DNA of 64,000 bases from an uncultured Oscillospiraceae bacterium (GTDB taxonomy: Bacteria > Bacillota > Clostridia > Oscillospirales > Oscillospiraceae), in NCBI GenBank assembly GCA_900764755.1, contig CAAFPE010000001.1:17566-81565 (forward strand). Direction: 5' to 3'. The stretch's first letter is position 1. Each line of letters begins with the position of its first letter. This document shows positions 8,035 to 15,888 of the stretch, one piece after another. Under the pieces are notes generated by a model, which saw nothing but the letters and a program-made list of their open reading frames with translations, was not told where the DNA came from and searched no databases. The translations under genes were made by a program, and so were the position numbers.

Positions 8035-8217
8035 TCAGCCCATCCAATCGGTTCCGCCGATGGCCTCACGGTATGCCTTATCGGCTTCCGCGATCTCGTT
8101 CCGCCCGGTCTCCGTGTCGCCCAGTTCTGCCAGCCTCGTTGCCAGAACACGGATGGCTTTTGCCTGGATTTCTGTCACCGTCTCCAGTTCAGCGATGATC
8201 TGCAAATGGCTGCTCAT
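8035..8217 (-). CDS. small coiled-coil protein between fibre module and lysis genes
   Basis: 60 residues, mostly helical and acidic (IIAELETVTEIQAKAIRVLATRLAEL would be one amphipathic helix; only part is needed to recognise it). ATG 8215-8217 overlaps the TGA of the upstream gene by the ATGA pattern, so translation is probably coupled. No family recognised; it may be a structural or assembly partner of the preceding binding protein. Confidence 0.6.
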   Translation of the reverse strand: MSSHLQIIAELETVTEIQAKAIRVLATRLAELGDTETGRNEIAEADKAYREAIGGTDWMG

Positions 8218-8858
8218 TCTTTCGCCTCCGACCACCCGCTGACGCCGGGTTCCCACACATTCGCATCCACATCACTGACCCAGTGCTTCCCGTTGTGCGA
8301 CACCTTTGCCCCCTTGGCGTAGGCGTCATGCGCTCCAAGCGGCTGGCTCCATTCCGGCCACTCCTCCGCAGGGTCAGCGGCCACAGACCACAGACTTGCC
8401 GCCTTGTCCGGCTCCCATCCCGCCTGCGAGGTGTGCTGCTGTACGCACCGGTACAGCTTCTCTCCATAGCGCCGGTACTGGCCCACTTTGTAGGAGACCC
8501 CCGCCTGCCATTCCTCAAACAGATTTTTGTGTTCTCCGGCAGTCGTCCCGTCGATGCCGCCGGTCTCGGCCAGGGCGACAAAGGCGATCTCTGTCGCCGC
8601 CTTGGTTTCATCCAGCATCTTGGTACGGTCGATGTAGCGGTAATGCTCGCTGATGGCATAGAAGTCGTACTTCGTCCCGTCCTCGTCCTCCGCCGTCAGA
8701 TAGTGCCGGTCAATGCGGCACCGGTCGGTGATCGTGTTGTCGTCGTACTCCCGAACCGTGGTCAGGTACTCCCCCTCCTCCAGCTTCGGGCCGCCAATGA
8801 CTTTCAGGTTTTCACGCATCACGCCGTCGATTTCAGCGGTTCCGTACACATATTCCAT
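8214..8858 (-). CDS. tail-associated protein with two chitin-binding-like (CBM5/12) modules
   Basis: 214 residues. The N-terminal 110 residues are of unknown fold. Two short aromatic modules follow, at about 113-160 (W..GVSYKVGQ...YRCVQQHTS) and 172-212 (AYAKGAKVSHNGKHWVS). Both have the W-x-x-G-x-x-Y-x-x-G-x-x-V pattern of carbohydrate-binding modules 5/12. This suggests binding to cell-surface glycan, either at the tail tip or with the endolysin. The gene starts inside the 3' end of the reverse transcriptase gene with an AAAGGAGC site, so it is co-expressed with the DGR. Confidence 0.65.
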   Translation of the reverse strand: MEYVYGTAEIDGVMRENLKVIGGPKLEEGEYLTTVREYDDNTITDRCRIDRHYLTAEDEDGTKYDFYAISEHYRYIDRTKMLDETKAATEIAFVALAETGGIDGTTAGEHKNLFEEWQAGVSYKVGQYRRYGEKLYRCVQQHTSQAGWEPDKAASLWSVAADPAEEWPEWSQPLGAHDAYAKGAKVSHNGKHWVSDVDANVWEPGVSGWSEAKE

Positions 8859-9922
8859 CTTGCCTGCTCCTTTCTCGTATGCTCTCTTACCACGAGCTTC
8901 AATTTTCGTTGCAGCCCTGTTTCCACATACTTCTCAAAGAAATGCACATGGTTGCAGTGCTTCATTTGGCCCAGCCGTGACAATAGGCCCTGTGCCAGTT
9001 TCGGCCTGATCTTCTGGTGTTTCCGCATGGCCCGGTAACATTCTGATAGTGACTTTTTCAGCCGCACCATGTTTCGCTTTCGCAGCAAGGAAAACTTATG
9101 GCCGAACCGGTATCCCAGCGCCGCCACCGTCCGCTTTGCCGTCGGATAGAGCTGCCACTTGTTGTTTAGCTTCAACCGGCGGCCTGCAAGCCAGTCCTCG
9201 ATCATGCCCCGCAGCTTCCGCAGTTTCCTTTTGTTGCGCCCGAACAGTGTCAGGTTGTCCATGTACCGCATATAGTGGTCACACAGCCCACTGTTCCGTA
9301 TCATCTGGTCAAGCGGTTGCAGCACCGTGTTGGCAAACCACTGTGAGAAAAACGCGCCAATCAGGACGCCATACTTCATCAGTCGCTCACACACATCCAG
9401 CATCCTCCGGTCTTTGACCAGCCTCCGCAGGCGGGCCATCACCGTTTCAATGGTCAGGCTGTCGTAAAAATGGTGGATGTCCAGCTCCTCTGCATACTTC
9501 GTCCCTTTCGGGTCTGTCCGCATCCATTTCTTGATTGCCTTAACGCCGTAATGGATGCCCCGGCCCTTGATGCTTCCGCAGCAGAACTTGTCCATTCCCC
9601 GCATCAGCACCGGTTCCAGAACTTGAATGACCGCATGGTGAACATACTGGTCAGGCCACAATCTCGGCTCTGATATGTCCCTCCATTTTCCGGCGCTCTT
9701 GTCCCAGCGCCGGGCTATTCTCGGTGGGGCCGCATCATATCCGTTGACGATGATCTCCCGCAGCTTCTCCACATATCCGTCGATGTCCGCCTCCACCCGC
9801 AGCACCGTTTTATTTGGCCTGTGGTGTGGGTGCCATTTATGCGTAGCGTTCACCGTGAGGATTGCCAGCCTGAGATTTTCGTCTGAAATCAGTTTTTGGT
9901 ATAGGTCTTTTGCTCGTTTCAT
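8819..9922 (-). CDS. DGR reverse transcriptase
   Basis: 367 residues. It reverse-transcribes the TR RNA with errors at adenines, and the cDNA replaces VR in the fibre gene. Visible RT motifs are LDIHHFYDSL at 147-156 (first catalytic Asp 148), the DGR-typical IGAFFSQ at 188-194 in place of the usual QGxxxSP, and YMDN at 220-223 where most reverse transcriptases have YxDD. The last one keeps Asp 222 but has Asn at 223. A basic C-terminal thumb-like region follows. ATG 9920-9922 has AGGAGG 14 nt upstream, a long spacing. The next gene starts inside its 3' end. Confidence 0.95.
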   Translation of the reverse strand: MKRAKDLYQKLISDENLRLAILTVNATHKWHPHHRPNKTVLRVEADIDGYVEKLREIIVNGYDAAPPRIARRWDKSAGKWRDISEPRLWPDQYVHHAVIQVLEPVLMRGMDKFCCGSIKGRGIHYGVKAIKKWMRTDPKGTKYAEELDIHHFYDSLTIETVMARLRRLVKDRRMLDVCERLMKYGVLIGAFFSQWFANTVLQPLDQMIRNSGLCDHYMRYMDNLTLFGRNKRKLRKLRGMIEDWLAGRRLKLNNKWQLYPTAKRTVAALGYRFGHKFSLLRKRNMVRLKKSLSECYRAMRKHQKIRPKLAQGLLSRLGQMKHCNHVHFFEKYVETGLQRKLKLVVREHTRKEQARWNMCTEPLKSTA

Positions 9923-9929
9923 ACAGGAT

Positions 9930-10627
9930 GTTTGCTCCTCCTTTTAGCCTCACGATCTTTCCACCGCTCCCGCCGGTTGCGGGAGTGTACTAAACCGTGT
10001 CCTGTTGGCTAATCTGCACCAAGGGGTGCCGAGGAAGATCACGCCCTCGCCTTTCCCCATCCGAGCAAAGCCCAGCATCAGCGGGTTTGCAAGGAAGAGG
10101 AAGAGCAGCGGAGGAAGTAAGCCCTGGCCCGTGGGCCGGGGCGCACGCTCCGCAGCTTGTGACGACGAGGAATGGAGGTGGGTAGCCAGTCCTAAAAGGA
10201 CGCGGCAGCCGATGTTCGCGTTGGCGTTCGACACGGAATTGTAGTTCACATAGAACAACCCGTGGTTCCCGTTCCGGTTATAGTTACCGCCGAAGTGCAG
10301 ACACGGGTTGGACGCGTTGAAGTTCCAGTTATCCGACGAGCCAAAAACCAAGGCACCGACTGCGTGCGCGATCTCCCCCTGTATTTTCACGCCGCGTTTG
10401 CGGCGGAAAACCCGTTAAGGTTTCTTATCTTCCGTCTCTCGTCCGCTTCTTTTCCGCCCGCCCGAAGCCCAGCACGGCGGGTTCGGGCGGGTGAGGACGA
10501 GCGACGGCGCGAGTGCGCCTTGCCGCGTTGCGGCGAGGCAAGCGATGTAAAGTCCGCGAGGACGACGGCCTGCGGGCCGGGGATATGCAGGAGGGAGGGG
10601 GCTGCGGCCCCCGTCCCCCTGCACCCC
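9930..10627 (-). ncRNA. TR-containing non-coding RNA region (extent inferred)
   Basis: Between the fibre gene and the RT gene nothing looks coding. An open frame (10390-9950) spans TR but has no ribosome site and is expected to be read as RNA. The 245 nt upstream of TR hold several GC-rich hairpins: GGGGGC/GCCCCC with a CGCA loop, CCCGCCCGAA/TTCGGGCGGG, and a GCCTCGCCGC/GCGGCAAGGC pair. The spacer after TR carries a short GTCCT/AGGAC hairpin. DGR RNAs are known to need flanking structure for priming. The true ends of this RNA are unknown. Confidence 0.5.
10202..10340 (-). repeat. DGR template region (TR)
   Basis: 139 nt, collinear with VR at 10654-10792. Read on the minus strand it is dense in AAC codons: 33 adenines, of which 12 differ in VR, against 1 of 106 other bases. 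Both copies end in GGCTGCCGC, a GC-rich tail like the IMH of other DGRs. Asparagine codons (AAC) are favoured because changes at the two adenines can give many residues but never a stop. Confidence 0.95.
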
Positions 10628-10644
10628 CTCCCCTGTCAGGGGAG
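10628..10644 (-). promoter_or_regulatory. DGR hairpin/cruciform just downstream of VR, contains the stop codon
   Basis: On the minus strand CTCCCCT-GAC-AGGGGAG forms a 7-bp stem with a 3-nt loop, 9 nt after the end of the TR/VR match. The TGA stop of the fibre gene straddles the loop. In the Bordetella phage DGR a hairpin at the same place promotes target recognition, so this is probably its counterpart. Confidence 0.7.
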
Positions 10645-13600
10645 TTTTTGGAGGCGGCAGCCGATGTACGCGTAGGCGCTCGACACGGAACTGTAGTTCA
10701 CATAGAACAACCCGTGGTACCCGTTCCGGTAATAGTAACCGCCGAAGCGCAGACACGGGTTGGACGCGCCGAAGTACAAGTAATCCGACGAGTAGGTGGT
10801 CTCGCTGCCCCCCGTCGCCGTGGGGTAGATGCACCACTCCAGACCGCTTTTCGTTGCCACCGCAAATGCACTGGGCCACCCGCTCGTGGGTACGCCCACG
10901 GCGGTTCCCCCGCTGGTGTCGCTGAATTGATTGGGGTTCATGATGATGTTCAGCCCCGCACTGTTGTAGTAGCAGCCGTCGCCCCAGTCAAACACATTGT
11001 CCCAAAGGCCCTCAATGTTCCGGTACTGCGTGCCCAGACCGTAACTGTCCCGGCTGTTCTGCGTAGTTCCGGTATGGTACGGCATACTATCCGTATAACC
11101 CATGTTTCCGGGGGCGCTGTTGTCTCCGCAGCCTTTGCCGATGGTCTTTTGGCTGTTCCAGTCTGCAAACTCCACCAGGTACAGCATCCAGATCGTCATG
11201 CGGATTTGGATGTCGCTCTGCCAGATGGTGCCGCCCAGGCCGTGGATACCGCTCCGCGCCGCGCTCCTGGTGATGTCCGCCTTGGGCTTTCCGCCGCTCT
11301 GGCTTTTCCAGTTGCTCGTGTGGCAGTGATACCGGCCAATGTACACGGTGTTCCGCTCGCCCTTTCCGTCCCCGCGGTCTGCGTGGGCCGGGGAGACATG
11401 GAAACCCGGTGTCGCCTTGTCCGCGATCTGGAGTTTCAACCGGCTCCCGCTCTTTGTCCACTTGAACCAGAATTTCGGGATAGCCACCAGCTCGCCCGCT
11501 GCGGGGTCGCTTGACCGAACCATCCCGCTCCAGGGCATCAGGTTATCGAACGGGCTTCCGTACTTGCTTTGTCCGGCCACATAGGGCACAGGGTTCGTGA
11601 AGCCTGCCGCCTTATCCGTCCGGCTCCACACCGTTGTGCTGGTGCCGTCCCACTCCACGCCGTAGATGTTCGGCATCTCCACCTTCACAGAACAGGTCTT
11701 TGCACTCGGGGCGGTGTGGTTGGCGTCCGCCGCCACATTCACCGTCACTGTGGCGTTTCCGTCCTTAATGGCAGTCACCGTGACCGTGTTCCCGTTCACG
11801 CTCACTGCCACCACGCCGCTGGGCGATGCGGTGGCCGAGACCGCCCCCGTGCTGTTCCTGGTCACAGTGATGCTCTTGCTCTTTGTGGAGGCGTCCAGGG
11901 TCATGGAGGTGGGGGAGAGGGCCAGCGTGCCTGCCGCCTTTTGAATGGCCCACGCCGCATTTTTGGCGGCCACACTTCCATCCTGCCACTGGTAGTTTTC
12001 TTTCGGCGTAAATGTCGCGTTGTAGTTGCCCGCGGCAGTTCCGCTGGTAGTGCCGCCCAGGGTCAGCTTTGTGCTGTCATAGTTGCTCCAGCTCGGGCTT
12101 TGTGCCCCGCCGGTATAGGTCAGTGCCCCGGACTGGCTGGGCACCACTGCGATCTTTGCCCGTTCAATGCGCCATACGGCGGTCTTGGCGGTCGTGCTTC
12201 CGTCCTGCCACTGGTAGTTGGCCTTTGGCGTAAAGGTCGCCTCATAGCTTCCCGCATTGGTTCCGCTGGTGGTTCCGCCCAGGGTCAGCTTTGTGCTTTC
12301 GTAGTTGGCCCATGCCGGTGTCTGTGCGCTTCCGGTATAGGCCAGCGCCCCGGACTGGCTGGGCACCGCCATGATCGTGGCCCGCCCGATTTTCCACACT
12401 ACGGTTTTTGTCTCGTTGGTGCCGTCTCCCCAGGTGTACCCCTCCTTCGGGGTAAATGTGGCGTTATACGAACCTGCGTCCGTCCCCTTGGTCACGCCGC
12501 CCATGGTCATGGTCTCCGGGTTGTAGCTGTTCCAGGTCGGGCTTTGCTCGCTGCCGGTGTAGGTCAGTGTTCCGTTCTGGCTGGGCACAGCGTCGATGGT
12601 GTGCCCAATTTTTGTGATGGCGTCCAGCGCCGCGTCCGCAGACTTCTGCGCGTCGATTGCTCTTTGCGCGGCTGCGTCCATGGCCCCCTGCAAGTTTTTC
12701 GCCCCCAGCCCCTTGTTGTCGGTATAGCCAATGTCTGCGGCTTTCGTGCCATGGGGGTTTCCCGCCTTGGTCATGCTGTGGTCGTAGGCGATCTTGCCTC
12801 GATCACCGCGGTAGGCCGTACTCTGCGTTTCGCCCAGGGCCAGGTCGGAGCCGATGGGCGCATAGCTGTGCCCGCTCCACCGGTATGTGATGTTGGTTTC
12901 TGCATCCATGTAGACCTTGCCGCTTTCCGGGGTGATCTGCTCCCGGTGGGCCGGGTCAGAGTAGAAAGCGCCCTCATGGTAATAGCCCTCCACCACATCA
13001 TCCACATAGCTGGGGAGCTGCGCCGCCGCGATCTTCCCGTCGTCGCCAAGTCCTGCTATGCCGTTCGGTGTGTTCACCGGCAGCTGGGCGGCGCTCACCT
13101 TGCCGTCCTTGTCCAGCCCCGCTATACCGTTCGGCGTGTTTACCGGGAGTTGGTCGATTACCACTTTTCTGTCAGTACCCAAATCCGCCTTTTTCTCGAA
13201 CAGGGCCGCGTGGGCCTCCCGGTCTCCAGCGTGGGCACCCATAGCCTCGGCGATTGCCTGTCCCATGGTTTCCGCCGTCACCACAGCGACGGCGTCAATT
13301 TTGACCGTAAGGTTTCCCTGGTTGGAGAATGCCAGCAGCCCGTAGAATGTGTACACAAAGTCCGGCATGGCCTCCTTGCTCGGGATTTCAATGCCGATGT
13401 CCGTATCCGTCTGGAACAGGGCGATCATTTGATCTTCTTCCTCGTCCAGTCTCGCCCATACGCCGAACTGGTTTAGGTTGTACCCCACCGCAGCCTGTGC
13501 CGTCACTTGCAGTTTGAGCCTCTGGCCCTTTTCTGCCGGTGTGTTGGACACGATGCTCACCGTCTGCTTTTCGTTCACAAGAGCCGACTGCGCCAGCATG

Positions 13601-13719
13601 GCGGTCTGCTCCACTCGCCCTTGCCCCGCCGCCGCTCTGGTGATATGCAGGTTCTTCCCCTCCACCCACCGGGTCAGCAGGTCGTTTCCGTTGTTCGTGA
13701 TTACGCCTAACCAGGCCAT
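10636..13719 (-). CDS. DGR-diversified tail fibre / receptor-binding protein
   Basis: 1027 residues. The N-terminal 160 residues resemble the tail-fibre domain that anchors to the baseplate. Two LPVNTPNGIAGL repeats follow at about 190-225. Three Ig-like repeats of about 73 residues (each with a TYTG-type core and FTPK) span about 375-595, and a Big2-like domain about 600-690. The last 330 residues look like the C-type-lectin/FGE fold typical of DGR targets. VR covers residues 976-1022 and is rich in Tyr and Ser where TR would encode Asn (for example GGYYYRNGYHG). It is the likely receptor-binding tip. It lies after gpJ and gpI and before TR and RT. Confidence 0.93.
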   Translation of the reverse strand: MAWLGVITNNGNDLLTRWVEGKNLHITRAAAGQGRVEQTAMLAQSALVNEKQTVSIVSNTPAEKGQRLKLQVTAQAAVGYNLNQFGVWARLDEEEDQMIALFQTDTDIGIEIPSKEAMPDFVYTFYGLLAFSNQGNLTVKIDAVAVVTAETMGQAIAEAMGAHAGDREAHAALFEKKADLGTDRKVVIDQLPVNTPNGIAGLDKDGKVSAAQLPVNTPNGIAGLGDDGKIAAAQLPSYVDDVVEGYYHEGAFYSDPAHREQITPESGKVYMDAETNITYRWSGHSYAPIGSDLALGETQSTAYRGDRGKIAYDHSMTKAGNPHGTKAADIGYTDNKGLGAKNLQGAMDAAAQRAIDAQKSADAALDAITKIGHTIDAVPSQNGTLTYTGSEQSPTWNSYNPETMTMGGVTKGTDAGSYNATFTPKEGYTWGDGTNETKTVVWKIGRATIMAVPSQSGALAYTGSAQTPAWANYESTKLTLGGTTSGTNAGSYEATFTPKANYQWQDGSTTAKTAVWRIERAKIAVVPSQSGALTYTGGAQSPSWSNYDSTKLTLGGTTSGTAAGNYNATFTPKENYQWQDGSVAAKNAAWAIQKAAGTLALSPTSMTLDASTKSKSITVTRNSTGAVSATASPSGVVAVSVNGNTVTVTAIKDGNATVTVNVAADANHTAPSAKTCSVKVEMPNIYGVEWDGTSTTVWSRTDKAAGFTNPVPYVAGQSKYGSPFDNLMPWSGMVRSSDPAAGELVAIPKFWFKWTKSGSRLKLQIADKATPGFHVSPAHADRGDGKGERNTVYIGRYHCHTSNWKSQSGGKPKADITRSAARSGIHGLGGTIWQSDIQIRMTIWMLYLVEFADWNSQKTIGKGCGDNSAPGNMGYTDSMPYHTGTTQNSRDSYGLGTQYRNIEGLWDNVFDWGDGCYYNSAGLNIIMNPNQFSDTSGGTAVGVPTSGWPSAFAVATKSGLEWCIYPTATGGSETTYSSDYLYFGASNPCLRFGGYYYRNGYHGLFYVNYSSVSSAYAYIGCRLQKLP
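10654..10792 (-). repeat. DGR variable region (VR)
   Basis: 139 nt at the 3' end of the fibre gene, collinear with TR at 10202-10340. Differences read TR to VR on the minus strand: seven A to T, five A to G and one G to T (the TGG to TTG codon). Eight AAC codons and one CAC codon account for most of the protein changes; for example AAC became TAC seven times and GGC once. Confidence 0.95.
11945..12600 (-). repeat. three tandem Ig-like repeats in the fibre gene
   Basis: Three diverged copies of about 220 bp encode 73-residue units that share PSQ-G-L-YTG, a central GGTTSGT-like loop, FTPKxxYxWxDG and a closing VW. The two copies at about 11950-12170 and 12170-12390 are closer to each other than to the third. 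Such repeats usually extend the fibre shaft or bind surface sugars. Confidence 0.8.
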
Positions 13720-13722
13720 GTT

Positions 13723-14421
13723 TTATCCTCCTGTTCTCTCGGTTGTCCCGAAGTCGATGATTACCGCTCCTACGCAGGCCGCCAGGGCGTGTGCCGTGGC
13801 CGTCCCTGTTTTGGTGTCCGGGCTTGGGTTCACCCGGATGGTGGTGCAGCCCTCCACGAACTCAGCACCTACATAGGCCGCCATCCCGTAAGCTGTCGCC
13901 ACGCCGCCCGCATCGTAGTATTCCACCTCCTCCAAGTGGGAGCTGAACCGCTTTGCCGCCGCAAGCCGCCGCTCGATCTCTCGCAGCGACATGGCCGCGA
14001 ACTCCTCCCGCTCCTCTACCGTGACGATGTTCACCCGCAGCCGGAACCTCCCGTGCGTCCCGCCGTACTCAAACCATTCCTCCAGGGTCGAACCCGGATA
14101 GATAGCGTCCGCTTGCGCCCGGACTGCGCCCACTGTGCCCATTGTCCGCCGGATGGTCAATGCTGTTTTAACGATGCGCCGTTTCCGGTCGATGTCGTAC
14201 CCGGTATCATACCAGTCGATTTTCCAGTTGACTGCCAGGGCGTCAAGCACCGGCTCCGCCACGCTGTCGATGGCGGTATAGATTTGGCTGCCGTCGATAT
14301 AGTCCATGGTCTTTTTGTGCAGCGCAGCAGCGGCCATGGACAGCGCCTTGACCCACGGCTGTTCCCGCACGATACGCGGCAGGCCGTCTGTGATCTGCGC
14401 ATCTCTCAGGCTTTTAATCAT
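13723..14421 (-). CDS. phage tail protein I (P2 gpI-like, baseplate)
   Basis: 232 residues; the N-terminal half matches the P2 gpI type (SLRDAQITDGLPRIVRE, then VLDALAVNWKIDWYDTGYDIDRKR and RIVKTALTIRRTMGTVGAV). gpI helps join the baseplate to the fibres. It starts within the end of gene J (8-nt overlap) and stops 3 nt before the fibre gene, which is the P2 order J-I-H. Confidence 0.88.
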   Translation of the reverse strand: MIKSLRDAQITDGLPRIVREQPWVKALSMAAAALHKKTMDYIDGSQIYTAIDSVAEPVLDALAVNWKIDWYDTGYDIDRKRRIVKTALTIRRTMGTVGAVRAQADAIYPGSTLEEWFEYGGTHGRFRLRVNIVTVEEREEFAAMSLREIERRLAAAKRFSSHLEEVEYYDAGGVATAYGMAAYVGAEFVEGCTTIRVNPSPDTKTGTATAHALAACVGAVIIDFGTTERTGG

Positions 14422-15571
14422 CCTCCAGCCCTCCGTAGGTCGCCGTCACACCGGTGCATTTCGGCAGCATCATGGTCTGCACGGCCACATCCGCCGGGGC
14501 TGTCAGCTTCACCCGCTTTGCCCCCGCCGCCCGCAGGCGGGCGATCAGCTCCGTCGGGTTGATGTCCCGCCCAAGTTTCCGCTGCCATGTCTGGAAGTCC
14601 TTGACCGCCGCCGTTACCTTGCTCTGGATTTCGCTTGCGCTTCTCTGGTTGCTCTCTGCAATCCAATAGGTGAACGATATGGTATAGTCCACCTCCTCCG
14701 GTGCGAGGCAGCTTACATGGTCGCACAGCGGGCGGATGGTCTCGTCGTCCATGTGTTCCGCCATGCCCGCAAGCTCCGTTGTGTTCGGCAGTCGAAGCCC
14801 TGTTTCATCCTCGATCACGAAGTAGATGTTCACCTCGTCCGGTTGCGGGCTTACGATGCGGACATCCGCCACATCCCCGCGCCATTCCCGCGCATAGTAT
14901 TCATAGGCGTCCCGCGGCCCGGCGCAGCTATAAACGCTCGGCGCAAGGTAGATGCGCCTGGTCAGGCTGTCGTCGTCCTCGGTGTCCAGTCCGCCCGTAC
15001 TCGGTGTTGTGTTGCTCACGCCGGAAATGTACGGAATGGGGTCTACCAGTATTTTGATTGCACCCGAAAGGATGCCGCTGCTCTCCGCTCCGGCTTCCTC
15101 GGCTTGTACCACAACATCCGCATAGCTCTCGCCCGCCTTGATCTCGGCGTACTCCAGGCTGTTGAAATACTTCCCGTCCTCGGTTTTCACCCGTGTTCCC
15201 GCCGGGATAGCAACAACGACGCTCCTCGGCTCCTCCAGGCTGAACCGCACAGAGGCCGTGGCCCGTTCCGGCGCTTTCCTGGTCAGCCCCACCAGCGCCG
15301 CCAGCGCATCCAAGGCGCTCCCGGTGCTGGTTTTCAGCATTTCCATTCTGCCCTTTGCGTCCGCATACTGCATGGTCTGATATTCCATCGCGCAGAACGC
15401 TTTAATCAGCAGGTTCACTGTGTCGGCGTCCCCGATCTCCGGGTCTTTCCCGGTCAGCTCCCGGTAGTATCCGGCGTACAGTTCCCGCATTTGATCTTCC
15501 GTCTCCTGCAAGGTCATGTTCTCGATGAAGTTCAGCTCCGGGCAGTTCTCCAGCTCAATGATATTAGACAA
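14414..15571 (-). CDS. baseplate J-like wedge protein
   Basis: 385 residues. Family signs are the N-terminal MTLQETEDQMRELY region, ALAALVGLTRKAPERATASVRF, AIPAGTRVKTEDGKYF (the central gpJ domain) and GLDTEDDDSLTRRIYLAP with YAREWRGDVADVRIV. gpJ/gp6-type proteins build the baseplate ring around the hub. Overlaps of 8 nt with both neighbours (gp25-like and gpI) show a tight operon. Confidence 0.93.
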   Translation of the reverse strand: MSNIIELENCPELNFIENMTLQETEDQMRELYAGYYRELTGKDPEIGDADTVNLLIKAFCAMEYQTMQYADAKGRMEMLKTSTGSALDALAALVGLTRKAPERATASVRFSLEEPRSVVVAIPAGTRVKTEDGKYFNSLEYAEIKAGESYADVVVQAEEAGAESSGILSGAIKILVDPIPYISGVSNTTPSTGGLDTEDDDSLTRRIYLAPSVYSCAGPRDAYEYYAREWRGDVADVRIVSPQPDEVNIYFVIEDETGLRLPNTTELAGMAEHMDDETIRPLCDHVSCLAPEEVDYTISFTYWIAESNQRSASEIQSKVTAAVKDFQTWQRKLGRDINPTELIARLRAAGAKRVKLTAPADVAVQTMMLPKCTGVTATYGGLEDD

Positions 15572-15878
15572 TTTCGATCACCACCTTTGGGGTCATAGTT
15601 CCGTCCTGCGCCTTTCCGCCCGTCCATTCCACGCGGGCCACCTTTGCCCGCGGCTCATACCGTTCGGTTTTGCGCACATATTCTGCAACCAGGAGAACTT
15701 GCGCATTCTCCTGTGGGCAGTCGATGATGCTGCCGTCAATTCCAAACTCCCGGTCAAGCGCCTGCTCTCCGGCCACAGTCCCATACAGCACTTGCAGGTT
15801 TCGATATACCTCCCGTGCCGTGCTGTCGTCCACCTTGCCCGGCAGTATCTCGATCACAGCATTTTCCGTGTTCAGCAT
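15564..15878 (-). CDS. baseplate wedge protein, GPW/gp25 family
   Basis: 104 residues, the usual size for gp25/gpW. The middle shows VYRNLQVLYGTVAGEQALDR and EFGID, and the C-terminal part has YEPRAKVARVEW and VVIEIV, typical of the family. It joins the sheath to the baseplate. It is followed by gene J with an 8-nt overlap, the conserved order. Confidence 0.9.
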   Translation of the reverse strand: MLNTENAVIEILPGKVDDSTAREVYRNLQVLYGTVAGEQALDREFGIDGSIIDCPQENAQVLLVAEYVRKTERYEPRAKVARVEWTGGKAQDGTMTPKVVIEIV

Positions 15879-15888
15879 AGTGCCCTCC

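Larger units (their letters stand above)
8819..13719 (-). other. diversity-generating retroelement (DGR) cassette
   Basis: In transcription order: target gene with C-terminal variable region (VR 10792-10654), hairpin holding the stop codon (10644-10628), GC-rich structured spacer, template region (TR 10340-10202), second spacer, reverse transcriptase (9922-8819). TR and VR are both 139 nt, collinear, and differ at 13 positions, 12 of them adenines in TR. This is the defining signature of adenine-directed mutagenic retrohoming. No Avd-type accessory gene is visible. Confidence 0.95.

Noticed and set aside
9950..10390. 146-codon open frame across the DGR template region
   Set aside because: The frame stays open because TR copies coding sequence; there is no ribosome site, and TR works as RNA. 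Outside TR the translation looks like nothing known.
10415..10879. 154-codon minus-strand frame overlapping VR
   Set aside because: Overlaps the fibre gene in another frame and then runs through the hairpin-rich spacer; Arg/Pro-rich and without a ribosome site.
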